The notes beneath the pieces were generated by a model. That model had not been told where the DNA came from. It saw nothing but the letters and a program-made list of their open reading frames with translations, and searched no databases. This document shows, piece after piece, positions 13,853 to 21,681 of a DNA stretch of 31,283 nt. Made by a program: the position numbers and the translations under genes. Where the stretch lies: contig LJCR01000001.1 of the NCBI GenBank assembly GCA_001399705.1, positions 1-31,283 on the forward strand, given 5' to 3'. Numbering within the stretch: position 1 is the stretch's first letter; each line of letters starts with the position of its first letter. This DNA comes from Kouleothrix aurantiaca. GTDB lineage: Bacteria; Chloroflexota; Chloroflexia; Chloroflexales; Roseiflexaceae.

Positions 13853-16800
13853 TTACGCGGCGCGTTTGGTCATCATGGCATAGATCGCCCGGCCCAATTC
13901 GAGCGTATCAATCGCTTCCCGCTCACCCGCGCCGGCCGCTTCAAGCGAGGCTTGCACATCCGCCCCATCCACCTGCTCTGAGGCCATAATCTTGCGCGTC
14001 AACAGCTCTTGCGCAAGGGTTTGGGCGGTATCGCCATAGACAGGAACAAAGATGCGCACCGCTTTGGTTTGCCCAATGCGATGCACCCGGCCGTTGGCTT
14101 GCCGGAATACGATGGCATTGCAGTTTGGATTTTCCATCCATAGCACCGTAGCAAAGTGCACCAGATTGTTGAGGCCGGTTTGCACCGTCACGGGATTGGC
14201 GATCATAATCCGCTTGCCCGGTGTGATCACCTTCTGGTTAATCCAGGCTTCCCGCTTCTGCGTAGAGGCGGCGTTGGCGGTCAAGATCACCGCCTCCACG
14301 CCAAGCTGTTCCGCAATCAAGCGGCGCAAGCGCTCCGCAAGATTGGCATGCGTGATATAGATCAGGATATTCCGCCCTTCGTCCAATTCCTGTGTGAGCG
14401 TATCAAGCATCCATTGTTCTTTCGGCAGGATCGTATCAGCCGAAAAGAGATCGGCGCTGGTGACCAGCCCGGCCCCAATGCTCTCAGGGTAGCGCACATC
14501 CCAGCGCTGCGTTGCCTGGGACGCCACGCCATTGCCGGTGTCTTGCGTTGCCCGATCATAGAAGCTCGGTAGTTGCCCCAGCGCGCCAAACAGCTTGCCC
14601 GCCAGTCCACTAAACGAATCTTGCCCGATCTGGCGTGCGGTGGCAGTCAGCAGTGCCCGGCCGCGCGTGCGCAGGACCGTATCGGTAAAGTTGGCGCGGT
14701 CTGCGGGGATGGTGATAATCTCTGGGGTCGCCGGCGGCAGCGCGTCGTCAAGATCGGACTTCTGAATGGTGACCGCGATGGGAAGCAAATGCTGCAAGAG
14801 CAAGAGGGGCAACACGCCGGGCGCTTCCCCAAGGGTCCGGATCACGCGCATATCGGCATCCCGCCGATCCGTGGTTGCCCCATAGGAAGCGACGGCAGCG
14901 GGCTGGTCATCCTCTGCTTCACTCAGCACCTTGCGATACCCGTAGCGCGTCACAAAGTTGGTGACCTCATCGCGCCGAAACTCCGTCCGAAACCGACGCG
15001 AGAGTGCCCACAAATTCCGAAAGAGACCGGACGCATACCCATTCATCAGGGAACCCGTCAGCAACAGTGTGGGCTTCCCAAGCTCTGAAAGCCGGTGCGC
15101 GGCAATCTCTTGCGCCGATCCATCCCCTGCAAACTCATGCCCTTCGTCAAGGACCAAGAGATCAAACCGATTCGGTGCATGGCGCGTGATGTACTTCGCG
15201 ATCGAATACCGGCGTGGCGTCGGCACGGCACTGTACAGCGGCTCGTTGCAGACCGCCCCTGCGTTCCATGTGGCATGCTTACTTAGCAATTCGAGCGCAT
15301 ATTCCACCGCACGCGGCCCGGCGACATGATCACGCCAGCGCAGCGTATTCGTTATCCGAATGGCATAGTCACCCCATTCCAGAGCAACCGGGCCTTCCCC
15401 GCGCAGATCCGCATGCAAGCGGGCAATGGTTTTGGTGAGCTTGTCCCATGGGTTTGATGCCGTGAGCGAGGGATACGTATTCTTGTCGAGATTGAGCGCC
15501 TGCAATTCACGGATCACCGCCTGTTGCATGGGCGCATCCGGCGGCAGCAGCGCTATCACTTCCCGTAAGGCATTGCGCACGCGCGCGGCTTTGCCGTAGG
15601 GGCTGGCATCCGCTGTGGTGAGCAGATACAGGGTGCGAACGTGTGCAACCAGCGCTGCATGGGCCGCATCACCCGCCGAAAACAGCAACATGCCAAGCAT
15701 GAGAATCAGCTCTTCCAACACACTATCGGATGCCTTGCGGTAGGTTTTGGCAATGTAGGCGGTGATTCGCTGTGCAAGCGCGCCAAGTGGACTGGATTCA
15801 AACGATGCGGCGATGCCACGCCAGCGCCGATCCCAGAGGGCCTGATAGGCTGCCAGTTGGTCTTCCTTCGGAAGATCGGCAAGCCGCGCAAACACCCGAT
15901 TCGCAGAGGCACGCAAGAGCCGTTGGGGCGCATAGTGTTGCACCCGCGCGTTCATGGGCGCGGCGGGGGTCAAGAGCACCGCCAGATCGGTGGCAATGCG
16001 CGCCGGGGTATTGGCCGGCTGCATGGGTTGATGGGTGCACCGGCGACGCTCTTTCGCTAACACACTATCGACGGTCACCACGAATGCGCCACAGCGCGGG
16101 CATGTCTGCTGTGCGGTGCGTGCCGCTGCAACGCCATGGCTGAGTTTGGCCGCTTCCCGCGAAAGAATAAAGAAGGTCAACCCCGCGCCGGGTGCATCCG
16201 GATTCGGACTGGGCACATCAGCATGCACATCGCTGATGCTTTGGATGATCACGACACCCGCCCCTGGCACGACGGCACGCATCTGATCCCGCCAGCCTTC
16301 GAGCAAATGCGGTGGGCACAAAACCAGCGCACGCTGTACCGGCCGCACATCTGCGGCATGGCCCTGCTGTGATAAGGCCGATCGCACGGTCGCAACATGG
16401 TGCGATTGTAAGGCGGCAATCACCGCCAACGCAATGGTGCTTTTGCCTGTGCCTACTTCCCCAATCACAAACGGATGGATCCCACGTCCAAGCAGCTTGA
16501 GCGTGGCGCTAATGGCGTCCAATTGCGCGCGGTACGGGGTGCGCGCAAGCGCGGGCAAGGGCAGCCGGGCCGATGGGTCGTTAATCGGATGGATGGCGGG
16601 GCACATCCGCGCCATGACATCCCCCATCGCACCCTGATACCGATCCAACAGATCGGCGACGGTAAACGTATCAAGATCCTCGGCAGCCGTTGGCACCGTG
16701 CCGGGCTTCACATCGTAATAGCGCCCGTTGTCAATATCCAAGACACACAGGCGCAACGACGGCTGCTGCACTTGGACCACGCCAATGGTCTCGCCTTCCT

Positions 16801-17803
16801 TATTGGTCTTTCGCTCTACGGTCACCAGCTCGCGCTCGAACACACCTTTCGCTAACAGATCGGGCAAATAGCCCGCATCCGGCCGGAGAACGGCGCCATT
16901 CATAATGCCCGCCGAAAGCGCCTGCGCAATATGGCCGGGCCGGGGTGGCATGGCGAGTTCATACGGTTGCCCGCCAAGCAGTGCCGCCATCGGCTGATCC
17001 AACCCGTAGCGCTTCATGCCGCCGCTGGCATCCATCCCTACCCGCATCGCCGCTTGATACCCGTGCACATCGATGGGGGTCATGCGCCAGTATTCAAGGG
17101 TGCTCAGATGCCCCGAGAGTTTCAGCACGGGCGCGGGGTCCGCTGCGAGTGTCGGAATCGTGGCCGCATCAGCGGCCCATGTATGGATGCGCGCGAGAAG
17201 CCAATCATCGGGATTCGGCAGTGGTGATTCGCGCCGGCGGGCAACCAACACCACCTGCTTAAATTGCTCGAATGCCTCGGGAAAGAAGCGAAAACACGAC
17301 ACCGAATCATAGTGCGTTGCGAGGTGCGCAGCGGATGCCGCCAGCGCGTAGTGGGGAACCACCAAGAGCAGCGCGCCATGGCCCGGCATAAGCACGTCCG
17401 TAAAGCGCACCAGAAAGCGATGTTCCAGCCGCTTGGTTTGCGCATCGGTATCATACGGCGGGTTCAAGTACAGCACATGCCCGCCGCCCTTCCATGTCAG
17501 TCGAAACGCATCACCCTGTACGGCATACTGTCCCGCATGCCATCCCAATGTGGTGTTGACCGCCTGGCGGAGTGTCTCTGCCCGCTCGGTTTCCAGTTCA
17601 CAGGCAAACAGATTGGGCGTGATTCGCGTTGAATCGCACCACGTATCGAGGATGCCAAGCACCGCCGCGCCATCGGCAGCACACGGATCAATGATCGCGA
17701 GTTTTCCACAGGCCGATGGATCAATCAGCGCGGCAATTGGCCCAATGTGATCGGCTGGGAGTGCGTAATACCCGCCTAATGCCTGCGATTCAATGCGTGC
17801 CAT
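13853..17803 (-). CDS. DNA methyltransferase-helicase fusion (SNF2-like)
   Basis: 1316 aa from ATG 17803. The N-terminal ~200 residues form a DUF6094-like N6-adenine methyltransferase: SAM motif IIDPCAADGAAVLG (37-50), acidic CELE (68-71) and catalytic NPPY (114-117). Next comes a ~200-residue linker, then a superfamily-2 helicase: Walker A GEVGTGKS (448-455), motif Ia-like ALVLCPPHLLEGW, a zinc-like insertion with C568/C571/C589, a long helical insert, Walker B VLDEGHEF (DEGH 886-889), motif III LLTGSLMNGY (about 914-923), a C-terminal lobe ILIYITHANLAERL, and motif VI QANGRVHRIGQ (1234-1244), typical of SNF2 translocases. Phage P1 DarB is a known MTase-helicase anti-restriction protein, and DISARM and BREX use similar parts on separate chains. 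Anti-restriction is my favoured role, by analogy only. Confidence 0.82.
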   Translation of the reverse strand: MARIESQALGGYYALPADHIGPIAALIDPSACGKLAIIDPCAADGAAVLGILDTWCDSTRITPNLFACELETERAETLRQAVNTTLGWHAGQYAVQGDAFRLTWKGGGHVLYLNPPYDTDAQTKRLEHRFLVRFTDVLMPGHGALLLVVPHYALAASAAHLATHYDSVSCFRFFPEAFEQFKQVVLVARRRESPLPNPDDWLLARIHTWAADAATIPTLAADPAPVLKLSGHLSTLEYWRMTPIDVHGYQAAMRVGMDASGGMKRYGLDQPMAALLGGQPYELAMPPRPGHIAQALSAGIMNGAVLRPDAGYLPDLLAKGVFERELVTVERKTNKEGETIGVVQVQQPSLRLCVLDIDNGRYYDVKPGTVPTAAEDLDTFTVADLLDRYQGAMGDVMARMCPAIHPINDPSARLPLPALARTPYRAQLDAISATLKLLGRGIHPFVIGEVGTGKSTIALAVIAALQSHHVATVRSALSQQGHAADVRPVQRALVLCPPHLLEGWRDQMRAVVPGAGVVIIQSISDVHADVPSPNPDAPGAGLTFFILSREAAKLSHGVAAARTAQQTCPRCGAFVVTVDSVLAKERRRCTHQPMQPANTPARIATDLAVLLTPAAPMNARVQHYAPQRLLRASANRVFARLADLPKEDQLAAYQALWDRRWRGIAASFESSPLGALAQRITAYIAKTYRKASDSVLEELILMLGMLLFSAGDAAHAALVAHVRTLYLLTTADASPYGKAARVRNALREVIALLPPDAPMQQAVIRELQALNLDKNTYPSLTASNPWDKLTKTIARLHADLRGEGPVALEWGDYAIRITNTLRWRDHVAGPRAVEYALELLSKHATWNAGAVCNEPLYSAVPTPRRYSIAKYITRHAPNRFDLLVLDEGHEFAGDGSAQEIAAHRLSELGKPTLLLTGSLMNGYASGLFRNLWALSRRFRTEFRRDEVTNFVTRYGYRKVLSEAEDDQPAAVASYGATTDRRDADMRVIRTLGEAPGVLPLLLLQHLLPIAVTIQKSDLDDALPPATPEIITIPADRANFTDTVLRTRGRALLTATARQIGQDSFSGLAGKLFGALGQLPSFYDRATQDTGNGVASQATQRWDVRYPESIGAGLVTSADLFSADTILPKEQWMLDTLTQELDEGRNILIYITHANLAERLRRLIAEQLGVEAVILTANAASTQKREAWINQKVITPGKRIMIANPVTVQTGLNNLVHFATVLWMENPNCNAIVFRQANGRVHRIGQTKAVRIFVPVYGDTAQTLAQELLTRKIMASEQVDGADVQASLEAAGAGEREAIDTLELGRAIYAMMTKRAA

Positions 17804-17833
17804 TTCCTACTCTCTTTCACTCGCTGTTCACTC

Positions 17834-17862
17834 TATCTAACGCATCAGGACGCCAAAATCTT
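17834..17862 (-). promoter_or_regulatory. element promoter motif copy D (for MTase-helicase)
   Basis: On the minus strand AAGATTT-N13-CGTTAGATA, 30 nt before ATG 17803 and just after the stop of the 312-aa gene at 17867. The most diverged second box (A instead of final G). Confidence 0.6.
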
Positions 17863-17866
17863 CGAT

Positions 17867-18805
17867 TTACGCGGCTACGTGTGCCCACTCTTGGACCGCG
17901 ACATAGCGCGCCGCTTCGGTGGCAAGCAGCTGATCCACCGCCGCATGGCTGGCATATCCCGCTATCCCTGGCAGCAGTCCGACCGCCCCGGTCTCTTCTT
18001 CAATGAAGCTCGCAGCCCACTTGTGCCGCGCAAAATGCCAGAGGTCGCTCGGGTTGTCTTTGTAGTTGGCGCGGCTGGCGGATGAGCTTGCCAAACTGAA
18101 CACGCCACTCGCCAAGCCCGCAAAGTAGAGTTGCAGCGCAAAGGCCGGGGTCATGAACATCGGCCGGCGCGTGCGCCGATCCACATACGAGCGCACATAG
18201 ACCGCAATCGGCACCAGCGCAAGCAGCGCATCCGGGGTAAGCAGGCGCGTATCAATCCCGATCGTGTACAAATGGGGTGTCAGGCGGCGCATATGCTGCA
18301 CAATCTCACTGCCCATTGCCCGATCCGTGCGGAGAGTATCGCGTTCCTGGTCAACCCACCAACGCGGTGGCAGCGCGAGAAAGCGGATCCCTTCTGGTGC
18401 GATGAGGCCGGGATCGATCCCCAACAGATCGTCCAAGCTGGCGATCACAATTTCGCCGTTACTGTCATCAGGCAGGACAATGCGGCGCGTGGTATAGGTA
18501 TAGCCCGCGCTGCGCAGCAATTCAAAGCGCGTTGGCTTGCCCCGGCTATAGGAACTGCGGTGTGGATCGTGCAAGATGGCGGGCCGGCCCTTGCGCATGT
18601 TCGCCACGAAGGGCCGCAGCTCAGCTTCCCCACCGGCCAGCGCCATCCATACCGGGCGGATCGGTCCATCCGCCGTGCCGCTGGCACTCCACAGCATCCC
18701 CGCGCAGACATGCGCTAACTTGACCGCGCTAAACTGGCGGGTTTTGGCCGCGATGCGGTGCGTGCTCTCTGGCTCTTTGCCTGGTTCAATCGTCAACATC
18801 TGCAT
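17867..18805 (-). CDS. 312-aa protein of unknown function
   Basis: Begins at ATG 18805 (GGGAGA 8 nt upstream). The open frame continues far upstream but that part is antisense to the 18932 methyltransferase and is not used. No family recognised. Visible traits: an N-terminal helical part (HRIAAKTRQFSAVKLAHVCAGMLW), a central acidic strand-like region (NGEIVIASLDDLLGIDPGLI), LALPPRWWVDQERD, and a C-terminal helix-rich segment (SDLWHFARHKWAASFIEEE). It has its own promoter (E) divergent from the methyltransferase and lies directly upstream of the methyltransferase-helicase on the same strand, so a partnership with either is plausible but unproven. Confidence 0.6.
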   Translation of the reverse strand: MQMLTIEPGKEPESTHRIAAKTRQFSAVKLAHVCAGMLWSASGTADGPIRPVWMALAGGEAELRPFVANMRKGRPAILHDPHRSSYSRGKPTRFELLRSAGYTYTTRRIVLPDDSNGEIVIASLDDLLGIDPGLIAPEGIRFLALPPRWWVDQERDTLRTDRAMGSEIVQHMRRLTPHLYTIGIDTRLLTPDALLALVPIAVYVRSYVDRRTRRPMFMTPAFALQLYFAGLASGVFSLASSSASRANYKDNPSDLWHFARHKWAASFIEEETGAVGLLPGIAGYASHAAVDQLLATEAARYVAVQEWAHVAA

Positions 18806-18837
18806 TCGTTCGTCTCCCTGATTCGTGCTTCTTACTC

Positions 18838-18866
18838 CATCTAACGCATTGGAAAGCCAAAAACTT
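18838..18866 (-). promoter_or_regulatory. element promoter motif copy E (for 312-aa gene)
   Basis: On the minus strand AAGTTTT-N13-CGTTAGATG, 32 nt before ATG 18805. Its first box is 6 bp (GCATGG) from that of copy F, forming a divergent pair. Confidence 0.7.
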
Positions 18867-18872
18867 GCATGG

Positions 18873-18901
18873 AAGTTTTGTGCATGTCGCTGCGTTAGAT
18901 G
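18873..18901 (+). promoter_or_regulatory. element promoter motif copy F (for MTase operon)
   Basis: AAGTTTT (18873-18879), 13 nt, CGTTAGATG (18893-18901), 30 nt before ATG 18932. The ATG inside the box (18899) is in frame with the gene but is part of the promoter. Confidence 0.7.
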
Positions 18902-18931
18902 GGCAAGGACGCTGAAACCGTGGGAGTGAGT

Positions 18932-19690
18932 ATGTTGATCTTGCCAAAACCCTATTACGATGATGGGCAGATCACGATTTTTTGTGGCGATGCCCTCCAG
19001 ATTGCCCCGCTGCTGCACCAGGCTGGCCACCGCCCATCGATGTTCTGCACTGATTGGCCCTATAAGATCACGCCGGGGTCGAACAGCCAGGACCGCATGC
19101 ACGGCGGGATCTGGGATCCCTCGATCTATGACAACAGCGGCGAGATGTTTGCCACCCTGCCGCTCCGCGCGAAAACCCTGCGGCCCCTGATCCGCTGCCT
19201 CGCACCCAATGCCGATCTCTATCTCATGGTGAATGACAAGCATATTCACGCCGGCTTGAATGCGTATCGGGGCTGCCGCGTGGGACTTCACAACATGCTG
19301 ATGTGGCATCGCGGCACGAAGACTCCCAACAAATGGGGAATGAAGGACACCGAATTCATCCTCTACGGATGGCAAGGCCTGGCGCGGCCCTGGAACGACA
19401 AGAGCATGGGCACCCGGTTCGATGATCGGGCACTGCGTGGGGAAGTCAAGATTCACCCTACGCAGAAGCCCACATCCCTGATGCAGGCGTTCATTGAACA
19501 AAGCACGCAACCCGGCGATCTGTGTCTGGATCCGTTCTTTGGGAGTGGCGCGTTTCTCGTCGCAGCCAGACAGAGCGGCCGGCGCGCCATTGGGATTGAA
19601 CTGAGCGAGACGTACTGTGACGCGGCGGTGCGCTGGCTGACCACCGGAACCCCGCGCGCCATTACCGAACAGCACATGATGCTGTTCTAA
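18932..19690 (+). CDS. amino DNA methyltransferase (N6-A or N4-C), DWPY type
   Basis: 252 aa. Start ATG 18932 follows GGGAGTGAG; the in-frame ATG at 18899 lies within the promoter box. Order of motifs: N-terminal ITIFCGDAL, catalytic motif IV TDWPY (DWPY 41-44, a DPPY variant), then HPTQKP before the SAM-binding LDPFFGSGAFLVAA and GIELSETYCDAAVRW. This is the beta-class circular order (IV before I). It transfers methyl from SAM to an exocyclic amino group. It heads an operon with two small zinc proteins. With no cognate restriction gene, it is likely protective or regulatory. Confidence 0.85.
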   Translation: MLILPKPYYDDGQITIFCGDALQIAPLLHQAGHRPSMFCTDWPYKITPGSNSQDRMHGGIWDPSIYDNSGEMFATLPLRAKTLRPLIRCLAPNADLYLMVNDKHIHAGLNAYRGCRVGLHNMLMWHRGTKTPNKWGMKDTEFILYGWQGLARPWNDKSMGTRFDDRALRGEVKIHPTQKPTSLMQAFIEQSTQPGDLCLDPFFGSGAFLVAARQSGRRAIGIELSETYCDAAVRWLTTGTPRAITEQHMMLF

Positions 19691-19700
19691 GGAGGAAGGT

Positions 19701-19925
19701 ATGCAGTGTCCTCACTGTGGCCAACCTGTTGTGGAAACCCGCAGAGTGTTGGTTCCAACCGACCAAATTCGCCAGCTCTACGAAGAAGAAGGCATGAGTT
19801 TGCAGCGAATTGCCGACGAGTTGCACGTCAGCGCGCACACGATCCAGCGCCGCATGGAAGATCTGGGCATTCCCCGGCGTCAGAAGGGATGGCGCGCCGC
19901 CCGGCGAACCAGCAGCCCCGCATGA
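19701..19925 (+). CDS. zinc/HTH small DNA-binding protein
   Basis: 74 aa from ATG 19701 with a strong AAGGAGGAAGG ribosome-binding site. Residues 1-10 (MQCPHCGQPV) hold one CxxC knuckle. Residues ~20-60 form a helix-turn-helix of the resolvase/sigma-region-4 style: IRQLYEEEGMSLQRIADELHVSAHTIQRRMEDLGI. A basic tail follows (RRQKGWRAARR). A plausible local transcription regulator. It overlaps the next gene by ATGA. Confidence 0.65.
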   Translation: MQCPHCGQPVVETRRVLVPTDQIRQLYEEEGMSLQRIADELHVSAHTIQRRMEDLGIPRRQKGWRAARRTSSPA

Positions 19926-20191
19926 TCACCTGCTTGAACTGCGGCCAGGAATGGCCCGTTGACCCCGCCCTGCTGGTGCCGTGCCCCACGTGCCACGCCA
20001 AGATCGGGCAGCGCTGCAAGCGCCCGAGCGGCCACGGTGTCTGGGGCGGGGATATCCATCCGGACCGGGATCGGGCGGCGATGCGTACGGTCCCCGGCTA
20101 TGGGCGCTGCCCAGCGGTGACGCAGGCGAAGCCGGTCCCAGCGCTCCCGGTATTAGTTCAGGCGCAATTGTTTCGTTCAGAGGATGCATAG
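19922..20191 (+). CDS. phage zinc-finger protein
   Basis: 89 aa from ATG 19922, coupled to the previous stop (ATGA). ITCLNCGQEWP and PCPTCHAKIGQRCKRPSGHGV...IHPDRDR give CxxC...CxxC...C plus His, a pattern (C-x2-C, GxxCxxPSGxxxxxxH) seen in many small phage proteins. The C-terminal third is Pro/Val-rich and looks unstructured. Function unknown, probably nucleic-acid or protein binding. Confidence 0.6.
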   Translation: MITCLNCGQEWPVDPALLVPCPTCHAKIGQRCKRPSGHGVWGGDIHPDRDRAAMRTVPGYGRCPAVTQAKPVPALPVLVQAQLFRSEDA

Positions 20192-20199
20192 GAGGGTTT

Positions 20200-20844
20200 G
20201 TGAAAGGATTGTTCAATCGCCTGTTTCCGGTCGGAACCCGCTCGGTTCTGTTCGGCGCCCACTGTTTCGTGATTCATCCGTTCTTCGTTGCGTGGGCGTG
20301 GTGGAAGCTCTATGGGTGGCCAAACATGTGGGAATTGTGGGCGGCGTTCGTTTTGCACGATCTGGGCTACCTTGGCAAGCCGAACCTCGACGGCCCCGAG
20401 GGTGAGACCCATCCGCTGCTCGGCGCGCGAGCCCTGCGGTGGCTGGTGTATGTGTGCGAACTGGTTGGGCCGTATCCGGAAACAGCCGCCGCCACAGCCC
20501 AGGATTGGTATCACTTCAGCTACTACCATAGTCGCTTCCTAGCCAAGCGCGATGGGGTGCCATTCAGCCGCCTGTGCGTGGCCGACAAGCTCGCCTGTGC
20601 GCTGGAGCCGTGGTGGCTGTATCTGCCGCGCGTGTGGGCCTCGGGGGAGCTTTGGGAGTACATGGCGCTCGCCGGCGGGAAGAACGGTAGCAAGTATGCC
20701 GGCGAGCCGAATAGCGCTGCCGTGCAAGCCGCGCTGAATGAAGGCACCATCCGGGGGTGGCATCGGGGAATGACCAGCTACTGCCGCGAGTGGGCACTCG
20801 AACACCAAGACGGTCGCACGGACACATGGACCCCAGGAGGATAG
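20200..20844 (+). CDS. HD-like phosphohydrolase candidate
   Basis: 214 aa. I place the start at GTG 20200, right after AGGAGGG (20190-20196); a TTG at 20209 is possible. Early His in a hydrophobic helix (GAHCFVIHPFFVAWAWW), then LHDLGYLGKPNLDGPEGETHPLLGA with an HD pair and a further His, HFSYYHSRFLAKRDG, and LCVADKLACALEP with the final Asp. The H...HD...H...H...D order fits the HD metal-dependent phosphohydrolase superfamily, which acts on nucleotides in many phages. Aromatic-rich surroundings are unusual. The substrate is unknown, and the assignment is by metal-ligand pattern only. Confidence 0.55.
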   Translation: MKGLFNRLFPVGTRSVLFGAHCFVIHPFFVAWAWWKLYGWPNMWELWAAFVLHDLGYLGKPNLDGPEGETHPLLGARALRWLVYVCELVGPYPETAAATAQDWYHFSYYHSRFLAKRDGVPFSRLCVADKLACALEPWWLYLPRVWASGELWEYMALAGGKNGSKYAGEPNSAAVQAALNEGTIRGWHRGMTSYCREWALEHQDGRTDTWTPGG

Positions 20845-20845
20845 G

Positions 20846-21064
20846 ATGCGCATATCACCGTTTGGCGGGCTGCCGCTTCGCTACCGTGGGCGTCGGCTCT
20901 GGCTCGATCTGATTGTCTGGCGGCAAGGCCCGTGGCGCCTGGGATGGACGATTTTCCTCTGGGGAGGCTCTGTGGGTGGTCACCTCGAGACTGCCGCGCA
21001 GGCACCCTTGCTCCAGCGCATGCTCGCCGACCTGATCTGGAAGTACGCCGGCGCGATGGAATAA
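20846..21064 (+). CDS. small hypothetical protein
   Basis: 72 aa from ATG 20846, with AGGAGG 6 nt upstream and 1 nt after the HD-like gene. Trp/Leu-rich, e.g. RLWLDLIVWRQGPWRLGWTIFLWGG, with a C-terminal helix (APLLQRMLADLIWKYAGAME). It may be a small beta-rich or membrane-associated protein. No family recognised. The good ribosome-binding site and tight spacing support a real gene. Confidence 0.5.
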   Translation: MRISPFGGLPLRYRGRRLWLDLIVWRQGPWRLGWTIFLWGGSVGGHLETAAQAPLLQRMLADLIWKYAGAME

Positions 21065-21075
21065 CCCGGATCGCC

Positions 21076-21092
21076 ATTGTAACAGTCACAAT
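21076..21092. promoter_or_regulatory. 17-bp operator motif, stand-alone copy
   Basis: ATTGTAACAGTCACAAT in the 49-nt gap before ATG 21114. No CGTTAGATG box accompanies this copy. Confidence 0.5.
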
Positions 21093-21113
21093 CACCATGT
21101 ACCAGGAGGTTCT

Positions 21114-21437
21114 ATGCCACGAGTTGAAAACCAAGGCCCGGACGTCGATGCGTGGGTCTCGACCGCGAACCAGAGTCCAACGGCGCATCAGGACCGAACC
21201 ACGCACGATCTCTGCCGCGCGTGCTATGCCCTGCTCATCCCGGATCCCCAGACCCTGAATGCGTTCCTCTCGCCCTTGCAGACCAGTCTTGTGGCCGGGC
21301 CGGAACCGCGCGGCACTGATGGGTGGGGTGGCGATCTGGAGCACCAAACCTACGCGGAACTGCAATCGCCGGTTGGGGGTCCCGTGGAGTGTGCCGCGTG
21401 CGGCGTACCCTTAACCGAAGAGGATGATCGTGCATAA
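21114..21437 (+). CDS. small zinc-binding hypothetical protein
   Basis: 107 aa from ATG 21114 with AGGAGG upstream. Two CxxC pairs, LCRACYALL (about 33-42) and VECAACGVPL (about 91-100), flank a Gly/Pro-rich middle that includes SLVAGPEPRGTDGWGGDLE. Probably a split zinc ribbon. Its stop overlaps the next gene's start by 14 nt. An operator-like palindrome lies just upstream, so this gene may be separately controlled within the operon. Confidence 0.5.
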   Translation: MPRVENQGPDVDAWVSTANQSPTAHQDRTTHDLCRACYALLIPDPQTLNAFLSPLQTSLVAGPEPRGTDGWGGDLEHQTYAELQSPVGGPVECAACGVPLTEEDDRA

Positions 21438-21681
21438 GGCTCCTGCACCCGCGCTCCACCGTGAGGATCCGTATCGGCCGGTCAGCATGACGGACTTGGA
21501 CGGAACGGAATTGCTCATTCCGTTTGGGGTGATTCTCCACGTCTGCGCCCTCAACGCGCTCTATACCGAAGTTACCTATGTGGATCAAGGCCGCGCGCGG
21601 CAGATCCTGGTGCTGACCCCCGCAGAAACGAAAATCCCGAATGACCGCGCGCGCCGGCTGGCCTTGGAGCGCTGGTCATGA
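21424..21681 (+). CDS. small hypothetical protein
   Basis: 85 aa from ATG 21424 (GAAGAGG upstream, inside the previous gene). Contains a compact strand-rich segment (ELLIPFGVILHVCALNALYTEVTYVDQGRARQILVLTPAETKI). No family recognised. Coupled on both sides: it overlaps the preceding stop and its own stop overlaps the methyltransferase start (ATGA), so it should be co-translated with the enzyme. Confidence 0.5.
   Translation: MIVHKAPAPALHREDPYRPVSMTDLDGTELLIPFGVILHVCALNALYTEVTYVDQGRARQILVLTPAETKIPNDRARRLALERWS

Noticed and set aside
18899..18901. ATG 18899 as methyltransferase start
   Set aside because: It is part of the CGTTAGATG promoter box; ATG 18932 has a ribosome-binding site.
18806..19675. 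Long minus-strand extension of the 312-aa gene
   Set aside because: It is antisense to a well-supported methyltransferase and crosses the divergent promoter pair; composition looks like a shadow frame.
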